Shown here in pieces: positions 34,988 through 45,746 of a stretch of 64,000 nt of DNA; within the stretch, counting starts at the first letter, position 1, and the number at the start of each line of letters is the position of its first letter. A model generated the notes under the pieces. It searched no databases. It was not told the origin of the DNA and was given only the letters and a program-made list of their open reading frames with translations. A program made the position numbers and the translations under genes. Source of the DNA: Vibrio sp. 10N.286.49.B3 (GTDB lineage Bacteria; Pseudomonadota; Gammaproteobacteria; Enterobacterales; Vibrionaceae); assembly GCF_002873395.1 (NCBI RefSeq), contig NZ_MCUV01000013.1, positions 124,001 to 188,000 of the forward strand, read 5' to 3'.

Positions 34988-36010
34988 TTATCTAAATAGC
35001 CATCGGTATAGTGGTGTTTTTTCTAAGCCAATAATAAGCAATGAAGTAAGGATAATAGAACCTGTAAATACAGTGATATCCTTACTTATATTTTCCAGTG
35101 CTAAAAAGCTCGAAAGGTTCATCATGATAATGATCATCGGTAAATGTGCGACATAAATAGGTAAGACATATTTAGCAAGGGAGGTTAGGCGACGATGACT
35201 GCCAAACTTAGGTTTAGATAGTAGGAACATGAAACATCCAATCCCCCAAAATGCCGTCCCAAATAAGAAATCATTAGCATTAAAGGCTTGCCCATAAAAG
35301 GATAAGCCGTACGCTTCGCTAAAATGAACAAGCATTCCTCCGATAGCAATCATCAGCGCTTTTTTACTCGATAGTTCAATATTGTATTGGCGGATCATAA
35401 AGCCAACCGCAAACAGAAGAGTACTAAAAAAAGGACCATTACGAGTAAAGAATGGGGCAGTAAAGTCCGTGAGTATTTGATAGCTACCAGCCAGTACGCC
35501 ATAGATGTATAACACGACAGCAATGGGAATAAGAAGATTGAGTTTATCAACCTTCGCTAATAGAGCCGTAATGAAAGTCGCAAACATCAGTGCTGGCAAA
35601 AACCATAAATGAACTAATCCGCCTTCAAGCAGTGAATTGATAGGCGTTTGTGCTAAGAAGTTCCAGTAACCTTGTCTTTCAGTTAAGTAGCCATGTTCTA
35701 GCACTATGCCGAGGTTAAAAGGCATCAGTAAACAGATAATACTCCAAACAATGAACACTCTTACTAGAGGGGAGCAATATCGTTTCAGGGTATCGAACGG
35801 GCGAAGAGTCAGTTTAGGTTGGATTAGATAGCCGGAGATAACGAAAAAGAGTGGCACGGCAAAGCGTGTGGCTTGATTGAATATATAGCCAAACCAAGGC
35901 ACACCATCGCACTGCCAATAGGTTACAAACATCTGGCAATGCATCGCTAATATAGCAAAAATGGCGATGACTCTTCCGCACTCAAGACTCTGAATCTTAT
36001 TACTTTCCAT
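34988..36010 (-). CDS. Acyltransferase family 3 membrane protein
   Basis: A 340-residue integral membrane protein with about 10 helices. The N-terminus has the family pattern ECGRVIAIFAILAMHCQMF with the His used in acyl transfer, followed by FAVPLFFVISGYLI. Members O-acetylate or succinylate surface sugars or other envelope molecules using cytoplasmic acyl-CoA. There are no glycan genes nearby, so the substrate is open. It is monocistronic, and its end is 22 bp from the convergent ydcH-like gene. Confidence 0.8.
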   Translation of the reverse strand: MESNKIQSLECGRVIAIFAILAMHCQMFVTYWQCDGVPWFGYIFNQATRFAVPLFFVISGYLIQPKLTLRPFDTLKRYCSPLVRVFIVWSIICLLMPFNLGIVLEHGYLTERQGYWNFLAQTPINSLLEGGLVHLWFLPALMFATFITALLAKVDKLNLLIPIAVVLYIYGVLAGSYQILTDFTAPFFTRNGPFFSTLLFAVGFMIRQYNIELSSKKALMIAIGGMLVHFSEAYGLSFYGQAFNANDFLFGTAFWGIGCFMFLLSKPKFGSHRRLTSLAKYVLPIYVAHLPMIIIMMNLSSFLALENISKDITVFTGSIILTSLLIIGLEKTPLYRWLFR

Positions 36011-36403
36011 ATCGTCCTCTGAATAAATCTTAGTGGAAAAATCATATCAGGGTTCAGTTGCAAAGAGTCAAAGAGTGTCAAGTTTTGTTATGGGAGTAGT
36101 GATATTCTCTCTATCTATATCTATCCACCTCTCCCTCATACTTTAGTCGAAATTGCAGGCAACCTACTTGTCTAACGAGCAAATCACCCTCTACTTTATA
36201 GTCATATCTAAACATTGTTGACGGTTTTTGTATGAATCGAAATAAACACAAATCTCATAATCAAAGCCAGCTCAAATCAGCAGTTAATCACTTTGCTCTG
36301 TGGTGAGCTTTATCATCTGTTACGTATGTAGCGTTATCAATTCCCGCCACTTAATTGAACAATACGTGTTAAAGGAACAGTCACTCGCTAAAGGAGAAGC
36401 TCA
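36011..36403 (+). other. Upstream region of the methylcitrate operon
   Basis: About 390 bp of AT-rich DNA between divergent genes. A weak sigma-70 candidate is TTGACG (36218-36223) with AATAAA 17 bp further on. I looked for a sigma-54 -24/-12 pair of the enteric PrpR type and for a divergent prpR or gntR gene and saw neither. The ribosome site of prpB, AAAGGAGAAG, is at the right end. Confidence 0.5.
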
Positions 36404-37315
36404 ATGAAGCAATCATCGTCTAACTTGCCTAGCCCTGGTACTAAATTTCGTCAAGCCGTAGCAAAGAATACCCCATTACAAATTGTCGGCACCATTAATC
36501 CTTATTGCGCGATGATGGCAAAGAATCTAGGTCACCAAGCAATCTATTTATCAGGAGGAGGGATCGCCAATGCATCGTACGGTCTACCTGATCTCGGCAT
36601 TACGACATTAAATGATGTGTTGGTCGATGTAGAGCGGATCACGAATGCGTGTGACTTACCTTTGCTGGTGGATATTGATACCGGTTTTGGTGGGGCATTC
36701 AATATATCCAGAACAATAAGGGGCATGGAAAAAGCAGGTGCAGCAGCCGTGCATATTGAAGATCAAGTTGCTCAAAAACGCTGTGGTCATCGTCCGAATA
36801 AAGCCATTGTCAGCCAACAAGAGATGATGGATAGAGTCAAAGCCGCTGTTGATGCACGTCATGATGCAAATTTTGTCTTGATGGCACGTACCGATGCATT
36901 AGCCGTTGAAGGGTTTGATTGTGCCGTTGAACGGGCTATTGCGTATGTCGAAGCGGGTGCCGATATGATTTTCCCCGAAGCGATGAATCAACTGGATCAG
37001 TATCAGAGATTTTCCGCTGCTTTGCAGTCCGCCATAGGAAAACCCGTCCCAATATTGGCGAATATCACTGAATTTGGTCAAACCCCTCTCTATGGATGTG
37101 AACAATTAGCTCAAGTTAATGTGGATATGGTGCTCTATCCGTTGAGTGCATTTCGAGCGATGAACCTTGCCGCTGAAAAGGTTTATCGTCACTTACTTGA
37201 GGTCGGTAACCAAGAAGCGCTGCTAGGTGACATGCAGACAAGAAATGAGTTATACGCGCATCTTAATTATCACGACTATGAAGACAAACTTGATCAACTA
37301 TTTTCAGAAGAATAA
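36404..37315 (+). CDS. prpB: 2-methylisocitrate lyase
   Basis: A 303-residue enzyme that splits 2-methylisocitrate into pyruvate and succinate, the last step of the methylcitrate cycle. The active-site motif KRCGHRP is at residues 125-131 with catalytic Cys127, and the metal-binding IDTGFGG and HIEDQ are in place. The length fits PrpB (about 295) and not the longer isocitrate lyase. It is the first gene of a five-gene operon with strong ribosome sites throughout; about 80 bp separates it from prpC. Confidence 0.93.
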   Translation: MKQSSSNLPSPGTKFRQAVAKNTPLQIVGTINPYCAMMAKNLGHQAIYLSGGGIANASYGLPDLGITTLNDVLVDVERITNACDLPLLVDIDTGFGGAFNISRTIRGMEKAGAAAVHIEDQVAQKRCGHRPNKAIVSQQEMMDRVKAAVDARHDANFVLMARTDALAVEGFDCAVERAIAYVEAGADMIFPEAMNQLDQYQRFSAALQSAIGKPVPILANITEFGQTPLYGCEQLAQVNVDMVLYPLSAFRAMNLAAEKVYRHLLEVGNQEALLGDMQTRNELYAHLNYHDYEDKLDQLFSEE

Positions 37316-37395
37316 CGCTAATCCAATAACGTCAAACCTATGGTTGCCACTAAGCTCCACGAGAGAGTCGGCACAAAAAAGAGAAGGAATTCATC

Positions 37396-38523
37396 ATGCC
37401 AAATCAAGCACTAAGCGGCGCAGGGTTACGAGGTCAATGTGCCGGAGTCACCGCGTTATGTACTGTCGGTCAATCAGGAACAGGCTTAACTTACCGAGGC
37501 TATGACATTAGTGACTTAGCTCATCATGCCGAGTTTGAAGAAGTTGCCCATCTTCTTTTGGTTGGTCACTTACCGACACAAGTGGAACTCGACCACTATA
37601 AAAGGAAATTGATTGAGCTGCGAGGTTTACCGCAAGCACTAAAATCCGCTTTAGAGTTGATCCCAGCCAGTGCTCACCCGATGGATGTGATGCGCACGGG
37701 GTGTTCTGTCCTAGGTAACCTTGAGCAAGAGATTGATTTCTCACAACAACAAGCGGCGACCGACCGCATGCTTGCACTCTTTCCTGCCATTATCTGTTAC
37801 TGGTATCGCTTTAGTCATGATGGGGTTCGAGTTGATACACACGATCAATCGCAAGATTCCATTGGTGGCTACTTTCTAAAAATGCTAACTGATACAGAGC
37901 CAAGCGCTTTACACAAACAAGTTATGCACTGCTCGTTGATTTTGTATGCCGAGCATGAATTTAATGCATCTACTTTTGCAGCGCGTGTATGTGCTTCAAC
38001 GCTATCGGATATTCACTCCTGTGTCACAGCGGCAATAGGCACACTGCGAGGACCATTACATGGTGGGGCAAATGAAGCGGCAATGGAAATGATAGAACAC
38101 TGGAAAAGCGCAGATGAAGCAGAAGATAACATCATGACAATGCTAGCCAATAAAGACAAAATTATGGGCTTTGGTCATGCTATTTATCGAGAAAGCGACC
38201 CTCGTAATGCGTTAATTAAACATTGGTCTAGCGCTTTATCTGATGCGGTGGGGGATACTCATCTGTATGCGGTTTCAGAACGAGTCGAAGCAGTAATGAA
38301 GCGTGAAAAGGATCTCTTTTGTAACGCTGATTTCTTCCATGCCTCTGCTTATCATTTTATGAATATACCGACCAAACTATTTACGCCCATTTTTGTTATG
38401 AGCCGTTTAACCGGTTGGACTGCGCATATTTTTGAGCAGCGAGCAAACAATCGAATTATCCGCCCAAGTGCCGATTATCATGGACCAGAAGCTCGTGCAT
38501 GGTTACCGATTGAACAGCGCTAA
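37396..38523 (+). CDS. prpC: 2-methylcitrate synthase
   Basis: A 375-residue citrate synthase-family enzyme that condenses propionyl-CoA with oxaloacetate. It has GLTYRGYDISDL near the N-terminus and active-site His residues in LHGGANEAAMEM and GFGHAIYRESDPR; an Asp near residue 310 in the family sequence completes the triad. Length and context separate it from housekeeping citrate synthase (about 428). The ribosome site is GAAGGA, 21 bp before acnD. Confidence 0.93.
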   Translation: MPNQALSGAGLRGQCAGVTALCTVGQSGTGLTYRGYDISDLAHHAEFEEVAHLLLVGHLPTQVELDHYKRKLIELRGLPQALKSALELIPASAHPMDVMRTGCSVLGNLEQEIDFSQQQAATDRMLALFPAIICYWYRFSHDGVRVDTHDQSQDSIGGYFLKMLTDTEPSALHKQVMHCSLILYAEHEFNASTFAARVCASTLSDIHSCVTAAIGTLRGPLHGGANEAAMEMIEHWKSADEAEDNIMTMLANKDKIMGFGHAIYRESDPRNALIKHWSSALSDAVGDTHLYAVSERVEAVMKREKDLFCNADFFHASAYHFMNIPTKLFTPIFVMSRLTGWTAHIFEQRANNRIIRPSADYHGPEARAWLPIEQR

Positions 38524-38543
38524 TATCAGCAAGGAAGAATAGG

Positions 38544-41147
38544 ATGGACTCAATAAATACGCGCTATAGAAAGCAATTAGAGGGCACACAGGCAGATTAT
38601 TTTGATGCTCAAGAAGCGGTAAATCGTTTAAAACCTCAAGCCTATAAATATTTACCTTATACCTCTAAAATCCTTGCCGAGCAGTTGGTTAGACGTTGTG
38701 ACCCTAAAGAACTTGATGAAGCGTTATGGCAACTGATCGATCGAAAAAGTGAGATTGATTTCCCATGGTACCCTGCGCGAGTCGTGTGTCATGACATCTT
38801 AGGGCAAACTGCACTGGTCGATCTTGCTGGTCTACGTGATGCGATTGCCGAGCAAGGTGGCGATCCGGCTAACGTTAACCCTGTGGTCGAAACACAATTG
38901 ATCGTTGATCACTCGTTAGCTGTAGAACATGGCGGCTTTGAAACCGATGCTTTTACTAAGAATAGAGCCATTGAAGATCGCCGCAATGAAGACCGATTCC
39001 ATTTTATCGAATGGTGTAAAAGCGCTTTTAAGAATGTTCAAGTGATCCCTGCAGGCAATGGGATTATGCATCAAATTAACCTTGAGAAAATGTCTCCTGT
39101 TATCCAATTAAAACAAGGGATGGCTTATCCTGATACGTGTGTTGGAACCGACAGCCATACGCCGCATGTGGATGCGTTAGGTGTGTTAGCGATAGGCGTT
39201 GGCGGATTAGAAGCGGAGACGGTGATGCTCGGGCGACCGTCAATGATGCGATTACCCGATATCGTTGGCGTTAATATTACTGGGGAACGCAAAGAAGGCA
39301 TTACCGCGACCGATATTGTTTTGGCAATGACTGAGTTTTTACGTGAACAAAAAGTCGTCTCTTCATATCTTGAATTTTATGGTGATGGAACGCGTAATTT
39401 GACCATAGGAGATCGGGCAAGCATATCGAATATGACACCTGAATATGGGGCAACGGCAGGGCTATTTTATATTGATGAACAAACGATCAATTACTTAAAG
39501 CTTACAGGGCGAGATGAAGAGCAAATTCACTTAGTCGAGACGTATGCTAAAACCATGGGGCTATGGGCTGAGGAGTTAAATCTTGCTAACTATGAGCGCG
39601 TGTTAACCTTTGACCTTGCTATGGTCGAGCGCAATATGGCTGGTCCCTCTAGCCCTCATCGCCGATTACCGACCAATCAACTCGTTGAGCGTGGTATTAC
39701 TCAATCCTCTAACATCACTTCAACCCCGAGTGAAAGTGGCGAACTGCCTGATGGAGCAGTGATTATTGCGGCGATCACCTCTTGTACAAATACCAGTAAT
39801 CCTCGTAATGTTGTTGCCGCTGCGCTCATTGCTAAAAAAGCGAATGCATTAGGGTTAACAAGAAAGCCTTGGGTAAAAACTTCATTTGCGCCTGGTTCCA
39901 AAGTGGCAAAACTGTACCTGGAAGAAGCCGGGCTATTGAATGAATTAGAGCAATTAGGCTTTGGCATTGTTGGTTATGCTTGCACAACGTGTAACGGAAT
40001 GAGTGGTGCACTTGATCCTAATATTCAACAAGAGATTACTCAGCGTGATCTTTATACCACCGCGGTGTTATCCGGGAACCGAAACTTTGATGGTCGAATT
40101 CATCCGTATGCCAAACAAGCTTTTCTTGCCTCGCCACCTTTAGTTGTCGCTTATGCTATCGCGGGTACGATTCGATTTGATATAGAAAAAGAGGCGCTCG
40201 GTTTTGATGCTCAAGGCGAGCCGATTTATCTGCATGATCTGTGGCCATCGGATCAGGAAATTGATGAGGTAGTTGCCGCGCATGTAAAACCTTCACAGTT
40301 TAATCAAGTTTATATTCAGATGTTTAAATTAGATGAAGCCGCGAGTGTGACATCACCGTTATATGATTGGCGAGCAATGAGCACCTATATTCGCAGACCC
40401 CCATATTGGCAAGGGGCGCTAGCAGGTCAGCGTCAATTATCGAATTTAAGACCGTTAGCTATTCTTGGCGACAATATTACCACCGATCATTTATCCCCTT
40501 CCAATGCCATTCTTGCTGAAAGCGCAGCCGGTGAGTATCTAGCAAAAATGCAGGTCCCTGAAGAGGATTTTAACTCTTATGCCACCCATCGAGGCGATCA
40601 CTTAACCGCCCAAAGAGCCACGTTAGCCAACCCTAAATTATTTAATGAAATGGTTAAAAAAGAAGGGGAGTGTGTTCAAGGATCTTTTGCGCGAGTGGAG
40701 CCAGAAGGAAAGGTTATGCGCATGTGGGAAGCCATAGAAACCTATATGAACCGCAAGCAACCGTTAATTATTGTTGCGGGTGATGATTATGGGCAAGGAT
40801 CTTCACGTGATTGGGCAGCCAAAGGAGTCCGGTTAGCAGGTGTGGAAGCGATCGTAGCGGAAGGATTTGAGCGTATACATCGGACTAATTTGGTTGGCAT
40901 GGGCGTTTTACCACTGCAATTTAAGCCAAAGGACACGAGACACTCATTGCACCTTGATGGCAGTGAAGTGTTTAGCGTGAGAGGCGATATGGTTGCTGGT
41001 GGTGATCTGGTGCTTGTGATTGAACGTGTCGATCAAACCGTTCTGGAGGTTGTGGTGACTTGCCGACTTGATACCGCTGATGAGCTTTGTGTTTATCAAG
41101 CTGGTGGTGTGTTACAGCGATTTGCACAAGACTTTTTAACGCAATAG
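38544..41147 (+). CDS. acnD: Fe/S-dependent 2-methylcitrate dehydratase (AcnD)
   Basis: An 867-residue aconitase-family enzyme that dehydrates 2-methylcitrate to 2-methylaconitate. The 4Fe-4S ligand cysteines lie in ITSCTNTSNPRN and YACTTCNGMSG. The substrate region has CVGTDSHTPHVDALG, and the swivel domain has GDDYGQGSSRDWAAKG. The pairing with prpF identifies it as AcnD and not AcnA, since AcnD's product needs isomerisation by PrpF. It replaces the PrpD of enteric bacteria, which is absent here. Confidence 0.93.
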   Translation: MDSINTRYRKQLEGTQADYFDAQEAVNRLKPQAYKYLPYTSKILAEQLVRRCDPKELDEALWQLIDRKSEIDFPWYPARVVCHDILGQTALVDLAGLRDAIAEQGGDPANVNPVVETQLIVDHSLAVEHGGFETDAFTKNRAIEDRRNEDRFHFIEWCKSAFKNVQVIPAGNGIMHQINLEKMSPVIQLKQGMAYPDTCVGTDSHTPHVDALGVLAIGVGGLEAETVMLGRPSMMRLPDIVGVNITGERKEGITATDIVLAMTEFLREQKVVSSYLEFYGDGTRNLTIGDRASISNMTPEYGATAGLFYIDEQTINYLKLTGRDEEQIHLVETYAKTMGLWAEELNLANYERVLTFDLAMVERNMAGPSSPHRRLPTNQLVERGITQSSNITSTPSESGELPDGAVIIAAITSCTNTSNPRNVVAAALIAKKANALGLTRKPWVKTSFAPGSKVAKLYLEEAGLLNELEQLGFGIVGYACTTCNGMSGALDPNIQQEITQRDLYTTAVLSGNRNFDGRIHPYAKQAFLASPPLVVAYAIAGTIRFDIEKEALGFDAQGEPIYLHDLWPSDQEIDEVVAAHVKPSQFNQVYIQMFKLDEAASVTSPLYDWRAMSTYIRRPPYWQGALAGQRQLSNLRPLAILGDNITTDHLSPSNAILAESAAGEYLAKMQVPEEDFNSYATHRGDHLTAQRATLANPKLFNEMVKKEGECVQGSFARVEPEGKVMRMWEAIETYMNRKQPLIIVAGDDYGQGSSRDWAAKGVRLAGVEAIVAEGFERIHRTNLVGMGVLPLQFKPKDTRHSLHLDGSEVFSVRGDMVAGGDLVLVIERVDQTVLEVVVTCRLDTADELCVYQAGGVLQRFAQDFLTQ

Positions 41148-41183
41148 GCAGTTGTAAAACTTGTTGTCTAGGAGAGCAAAACC

Positions 41184-42383
41184 ATGACAGATAGTATCAA
41201 TGCAGCGACCCGAGTTCCTGCGACTTATATGCGTGGCGGCACCAGCAAAGGTCTCTTTTTTGTGTTAGATGATTTACCAAAAGCCGCTCAAGAGCCAGGG
41301 AGTTATCGTGATACTTTGTTATTAAGAGCCATTGGTAGTCCTGATCCATACAGTAAGCATATTGATGGTATGGGCGGGGCAACCTCAAGTACCAGCAAAA
41401 CCGTGATTGTGTCTAAAAGTGCAAAGCCAGATTATGATGTCGATTACTTATTTGGTCAGGTATCAATCGATAAACCGCATGTCGATTGGAGCGGTAACTG
41501 CGGGAATTTGTCGGCAGCTGTTGGACCATTTGCTATTCATCGAGGCTTAATCGCACAAGAAAAAATCCCAACTAATGGTCATGTTATGGTGCGGGTTTGG
41601 CAAGTTAATATCCAAAAAACGATAGTAATTCATGTTCCTATTTATCAAGGAGAGGTGCAAGAAGAGGGCGCTTTTATCCTCGATGGTGTGGCGTTTCCTA
41701 GCGCTGAAATTCAAGTTGATTTTCTTCAGCCAGGTGATGGAGAGGTACGCGGAAAAAATGCCATGTTTCCTACTGGTAATCTGGTGGATGACTTGGATGT
41801 GCCAGATATCGGACGATTAAAAGCAACGATGATAAATGCTGGGATCCCAACCATTTTTGTTGATGCCCAAGCGATAGGTTATCAAGGCATTGAAGGGCAA
41901 GAAGCGATTAATAACGATCCGATTGCTTTAGCCATGTTTGAATCTATTCGTGCGCATGGCGCTTTAAAAATGGGCTTAATTGATTCACTTGAAGAAGCGG
42001 AAACTCGTCAGCATACCCCCAAAGTTGCCTTTATATCACCGTCAAAACCTTACCTAACCTCTAGCAATAACACGGTGGCAACAGAGGATATCGACTTGCT
42101 TGTTAGAGCACTTTCCATGGGCAAGCTTCATCACGCCATGATGGGAACGGCAGCGGTTGCTATTGCCAGTGCAGCTTGTATTCCCGGTACATTAGTCAAT
42201 TTAACCGCTGGTGGAGGAGAAAGGGAATCGGTCACTTTTGGTCATCCATCGGGCACTTTACGTGTTGGTGCTAAAGCTCAAAATACTCCCGATGGTTGGA
42301 ATATTGAAAAAGTGATGATGAGCCGCAGTGCCAGAATAATAATGGAAGGCTGGGTTAGGGTTCCAAGTCACGCTATGCAGTAA
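41184..42383 (+). CDS. prpF: 2-methylaconitate cis-trans isomerase
   Basis: A 399-residue PrpF-family protein of the diaminopimelate epimerase fold. It opens VPATYMRGGTSKGLFF, the family hallmark, with GNCGNLSAAVGPFAI and the Lys/Cys-Asn region for proton abstraction. It converts the AcnD product to the isomer that can be hydrated to methylisocitrate. It has its own AGGAG and lies between acnD and prpE with short gaps (36 and 51 bp). Confidence 0.93.
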   Translation: MTDSINAATRVPATYMRGGTSKGLFFVLDDLPKAAQEPGSYRDTLLLRAIGSPDPYSKHIDGMGGATSSTSKTVIVSKSAKPDYDVDYLFGQVSIDKPHVDWSGNCGNLSAAVGPFAIHRGLIAQEKIPTNGHVMVRVWQVNIQKTIVIHVPIYQGEVQEEGAFILDGVAFPSAEIQVDFLQPGDGEVRGKNAMFPTGNLVDDLDVPDIGRLKATMINAGIPTIFVDAQAIGYQGIEGQEAINNDPIALAMFESIRAHGALKMGLIDSLEEAETRQHTPKVAFISPSKPYLTSSNNTVATEDIDLLVRALSMGKLHHAMMGTAAVAIASAACIPGTLVNLTAGGGERESVTFGHPSGTLRVGAKAQNTPDGWNIEKVMMSRSARIIMEGWVRVPSHAMQ

Positions 42384-42434
42384 ACCGATTGATTCAACTT
42401 ACAGTAAGTAATTATTTCACAAGGAGAGAGTGCC

Positions 42435-44312
42435 ATGTCTGCCTATCTTAACCAATATCAATGGGCGAAAGATGACCCTAAAGCATTTTGGCAAGCCCAA
42501 GCGGAGAATATCGATTGGTTTAAAAAGCCAACCATTATCTTAGAGAAAGATGCAGAGGGTATTGAGCGCTGGTTTACTGACGGTGAAATGAATACGGCAT
42601 GGCTGGCGTTAGATTATCACTGTGAGCAAGGGCGCTCGGATAATATTGCTTTAATTTATGACTCGCCAGTGGTGAATAAAAAACAGTCTTATACCTATGG
42701 TCAACTCAAAGATGAAGTCGCTTTAGTGGCAGGAATGCTTGCTAATCAAGGGGTCAATAAGGGCGATCGCGTTGTTATATATATGCCGATGATCCCAGAA
42801 GCAGCCATGGCGATGTTGGCGTGTGCGCGTTTAGGGGCAATCCACTCGGTTGTCTTTGGCGGTTTTGCTGCTAATGAATTAGCTGTCCGTCTTGAAGATG
42901 CAGAGCCAAAGGTACTCCTAACGGCGTCGTGTGGCATTGAGGTCAATAAAGTCATTGAATATAAACCGCTGGTGGATAAAGCGATTATGGACAGTCGTTG
43001 GAAGCCAGAAAAAGTGGTGACGTTTCAACGAGAGCAATCACCAGCAGAGTTAAATTATGCTCGAGATGTTGATTGGCAAAGTGAATTAGCGCTTGCCCAG
43101 CCGCATGATTGTGTGCCTGTTCTGGCTACCGATCCTTTGTATATCTTGTACACATCAGGCACAACCGGTAAACCTAAAGGTGTCGTACGAGATAACGGCG
43201 GTCATGCCGTGGCGATGAAATACTCCATGTCAGCCATTTATAATATTGATCAAAATGGTGTATTTTGGGCAGCCTCTGATGTTGGTTGGGTCGTCGGGCA
43301 CTCTTATATTGTATATGCGCCACTTATCCATGGTTGTACGTCTATTTTATTTGAAGGTAAGCCTGTTAAAACGCCTGATCCCGGCGCTTTTTGGCGAGTG
43401 TGTGAAGAGCATAACGTTGACGCTTTATTTTCTGCTCCAACCGCCTTTCGTGCTATCAAGAAAGAAGATCCAGATGGTACGTTGATTAAAGATTATGACT
43501 TATCGCAGCTAAAGACAATTTTTATGGCTGGTGAAAGACTTGATCCACCGACATTAGATTGGGTAGTTAAGCATACGCAAAAACCTGTTGTTGATCATTG
43601 GTGGCAAACGGAAACGGGCTGGGCGATAGCCGGAAATCCAACGGGTATTGAGATGATGCCAGTAAAAGCTGGATCAGCAACAAAGCCCATCCCTGGTTAT
43701 CAAGTGGAGATCTTAAACGCAATGGGTGTGCCTGTTCGTGCTAATGAGCAAGGATTTGTCTCACTGAAAAGACCGCTGCCGCCCAGTTGCTTACCGACCA
43801 TTTGGCGCAATCATGATCGTTTTGAAAGTGGCTATTTAAGTCAGTTCCCTGGTTATTATGTTTCAGGGGATGGTGGGTACATTGATGCAGATGGTTATCT
43901 ATTTATTATGGGTCGCATTGATGATGTGATTAATGTGGCAGGTCACCGCTTATCTACAGGAGAAATGGAAGAGGTCGTCGGTGCTCATCCTGCTATTGCT
44001 GAATGTGCAGTGGTCGGTGTTCATGATGATTTAAAAGGGCAGCGACCACTAGGATTAGTCGTATTAAAAGATGGCGTCTCGTTTGACGAGCATGCCCTAG
44101 CGTTGGAATTAGTGGGGAAAGTAAGGCAAGAGATAGGTGCAGTCGCTTGCTTTAAAGATGCCTTAGTGGTCGAAAGATTACCTAAAACCCGCTCAGGAAA
44201 AATTCTGCGCCGAGTGATCCGTCAAATTGCCGATGGTGAACAATATGCAGTGCCATCAACGATTGATGATCCTGCGAGTTTAGGTGAAATAGAGAAAGCA
44301 CTGCACCGCTAA
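42435..44312 (+). CDS. prpE: Propionyl-CoA synthetase
   Basis: A 625-residue AMP-forming acyl-CoA synthetase. It has the P-loop YTSGTTGKPKGVV, the adenylate motif HWWQTETGW, the hinge YFIMGRIDDVINVAGHR-type region, and the C-terminal Lys in RSGKILRR that is acetylated to control this family. It activates propionate to propionyl-CoA for PrpC. It is last in the operon. A 9-bp hairpin 37 bp downstream could end the transcript. Confidence 0.92.
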   Translation: MSAYLNQYQWAKDDPKAFWQAQAENIDWFKKPTIILEKDAEGIERWFTDGEMNTAWLALDYHCEQGRSDNIALIYDSPVVNKKQSYTYGQLKDEVALVAGMLANQGVNKGDRVVIYMPMIPEAAMAMLACARLGAIHSVVFGGFAANELAVRLEDAEPKVLLTASCGIEVNKVIEYKPLVDKAIMDSRWKPEKVVTFQREQSPAELNYARDVDWQSELALAQPHDCVPVLATDPLYILYTSGTTGKPKGVVRDNGGHAVAMKYSMSAIYNIDQNGVFWAASDVGWVVGHSYIVYAPLIHGCTSILFEGKPVKTPDPGAFWRVCEEHNVDALFSAPTAFRAIKKEDPDGTLIKDYDLSQLKTIFMAGERLDPPTLDWVVKHTQKPVVDHWWQTETGWAIAGNPTGIEMMPVKAGSATKPIPGYQVEILNAMGVPVRANEQGFVSLKRPLPPSCLPTIWRNHDRFESGYLSQFPGYYVSGDGGYIDADGYLFIMGRIDDVINVAGHRLSTGEMEEVVGAHPAIAECAVVGVHDDLKGQRPLGLVVLKDGVSFDEHALALELVGKVRQEIGAVACFKDALVVERLPKTRSGKILRRVIRQIADGEQYAVPSTIDDPASLGEIEKALHR

Positions 44313-44348
44313 TGAGATAAAATGATTAACTCTTTCATTTTATTGGGG

Positions 44349-44380
44349 TAAGGCTAGTTTGATCGAGTAAGCTAGCCTTA
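44349..44380 (+). terminator. Hairpin after prpE, weak terminator
   Basis: TAAGGCTAG pairs with CTAGCCTTA over a 14-nt loop. No T run follows, so termination may need other factors. Confidence 0.45.
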
Positions 44381-44504
44381 TCGTCGATTACTTAACCTGT
44401 TGAAATACAATGTGAGCAAAAGTTAGGCAAACGAACGTAAAATGTGAAATTAATCCTTTCTATTTTATCATATTATGGCATTATCTATCTCGTACCAACG
44501 ATGT

Positions 44505-44579
<75 letters not shown>

Positions 44580-44671
44580 AGTTCTCCTCTCCAGGTACAA
44601 CTTCCCAACGCTATGAAAATTAAACGCTTAACTGCGTTTTTTGTGTATTTAATATTAATGCCATTAATCCT

Positions 44672-45613
44672 TTACGGCAAAGTCCACTGGTTATCTTTCG
44701 CAAGTTCAGTTAATTGCTTACTATCTTTTTCTAGCTCTATCTTTATCCAATCAATTAGTTCATTTATAATCGGTGTATTAACGGCTCGGTGGCAATAATA
44801 ACGCCAAGGGCTTAGCCGTATATCAATATTGGTTGGACATTGTAAAAAACCTTCCTCAAGCTCAGGTAGTATTAACATTAGATCTGTCATAGTGGCTCCC
44901 TGTCCCGCTAAGCAAGCACTAAGAGCCAAGTCTAGTGTTGAAAATGTGGTATTTCTAACCGTAGAAGTCGTACTTGAATTACTAGAAGAGAGCCAATCAC
45001 GCCAATCATGGTGATCAATAGTTGCGTGTAATCTAGGCAATGAAAGAATCGTTTCTACATCAATTTTTTCTCCCGTAATGGGCTTAGCACAAACCGGTGC
45101 CATCAATTCGTTACGTATAAAAAATAGATTATCTAAATTAGAATTTTGCAAAGAACGCTGTGTCGAGAGAAATAGCAAGTCATAATCAGGGTACTTCATC
45201 TCGGATTCTTCATCCAATGTAGGAATTATTACCATTTCATATTGTGGAAAGTGTGCATTCAACTCTTTCAACTTAGGAATAAACCAGCGTATCGCAAAAC
45301 TCATGGCTACTTTAATAGTAATACGGTGATTGGCACTGCTCTTCCATAAAGTCAAATTGTGTTGAACCACGGTAAAATGCTCCTTTAATAGATCTCCTAA
45401 CTGCTTACCATGTTCAGTTAGCGTGATAGACCTATGATGACGAACAATAAGCATTAGTTCTAATTCGGTTTCTAACTGTTTTATCTGCCGACTAATCGCA
45501 CTTTGCGTCACATTTAGTTCTATCGCAGCATGCGTAAAACTCATATGTCTTGCAACCGCTTCAAACGCTTTTAATCCGTTATGTGAATGTGGGAGATGTG
45601 TATAAGGAGTCAT
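44672..45613 (-). CDS. LysR-family transcriptional regulator
   Basis: A 313-residue LysR regulator. The N-terminal winged HTH (about residues 12-72) has the GcvA-like opening LKAFEAVARHMSFTHAAIELNVTQSAISRQIKQLE. Residues 95-300 form the periplasmic-binding-like effector domain, ligand unknown. It is divergent from the MATE gene with 133 bp between starts, which makes that gene its most likely target alongside autoregulation. The 3' end lies about 90 bp from the tRNA. Confidence 0.88.
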   Translation of the reverse strand: MTPYTHLPHSHNGLKAFEAVARHMSFTHAAIELNVTQSAISRQIKQLETELELMLIVRHHRSITLTEHGKQLGDLLKEHFTVVQHNLTLWKSSANHRITIKVAMSFAIRWFIPKLKELNAHFPQYEMVIIPTLDEESEMKYPDYDLLFLSTQRSLQNSNLDNLFFIRNELMAPVCAKPITGEKIDVETILSLPRLHATIDHHDWRDWLSSSNSSTTSTVRNTTFSTLDLALSACLAGQGATMTDLMLILPELEEGFLQCPTNIDIRLSPWRYYCHRAVNTPIINELIDWIKIELEKDSKQLTELAKDNQWTLP

Positions 45614-45746
45614 AATTTATTCGCATGAGTTTTAAGAATGCTAGATTCTCATAAAAATCAATTGAACACCAGTTAGTTAATACGTATTTTACAAACCTGT
45701 TTTCTGCACACTTTCTTTAGATAGAAGGTATTACTTTGAGGTTTGA

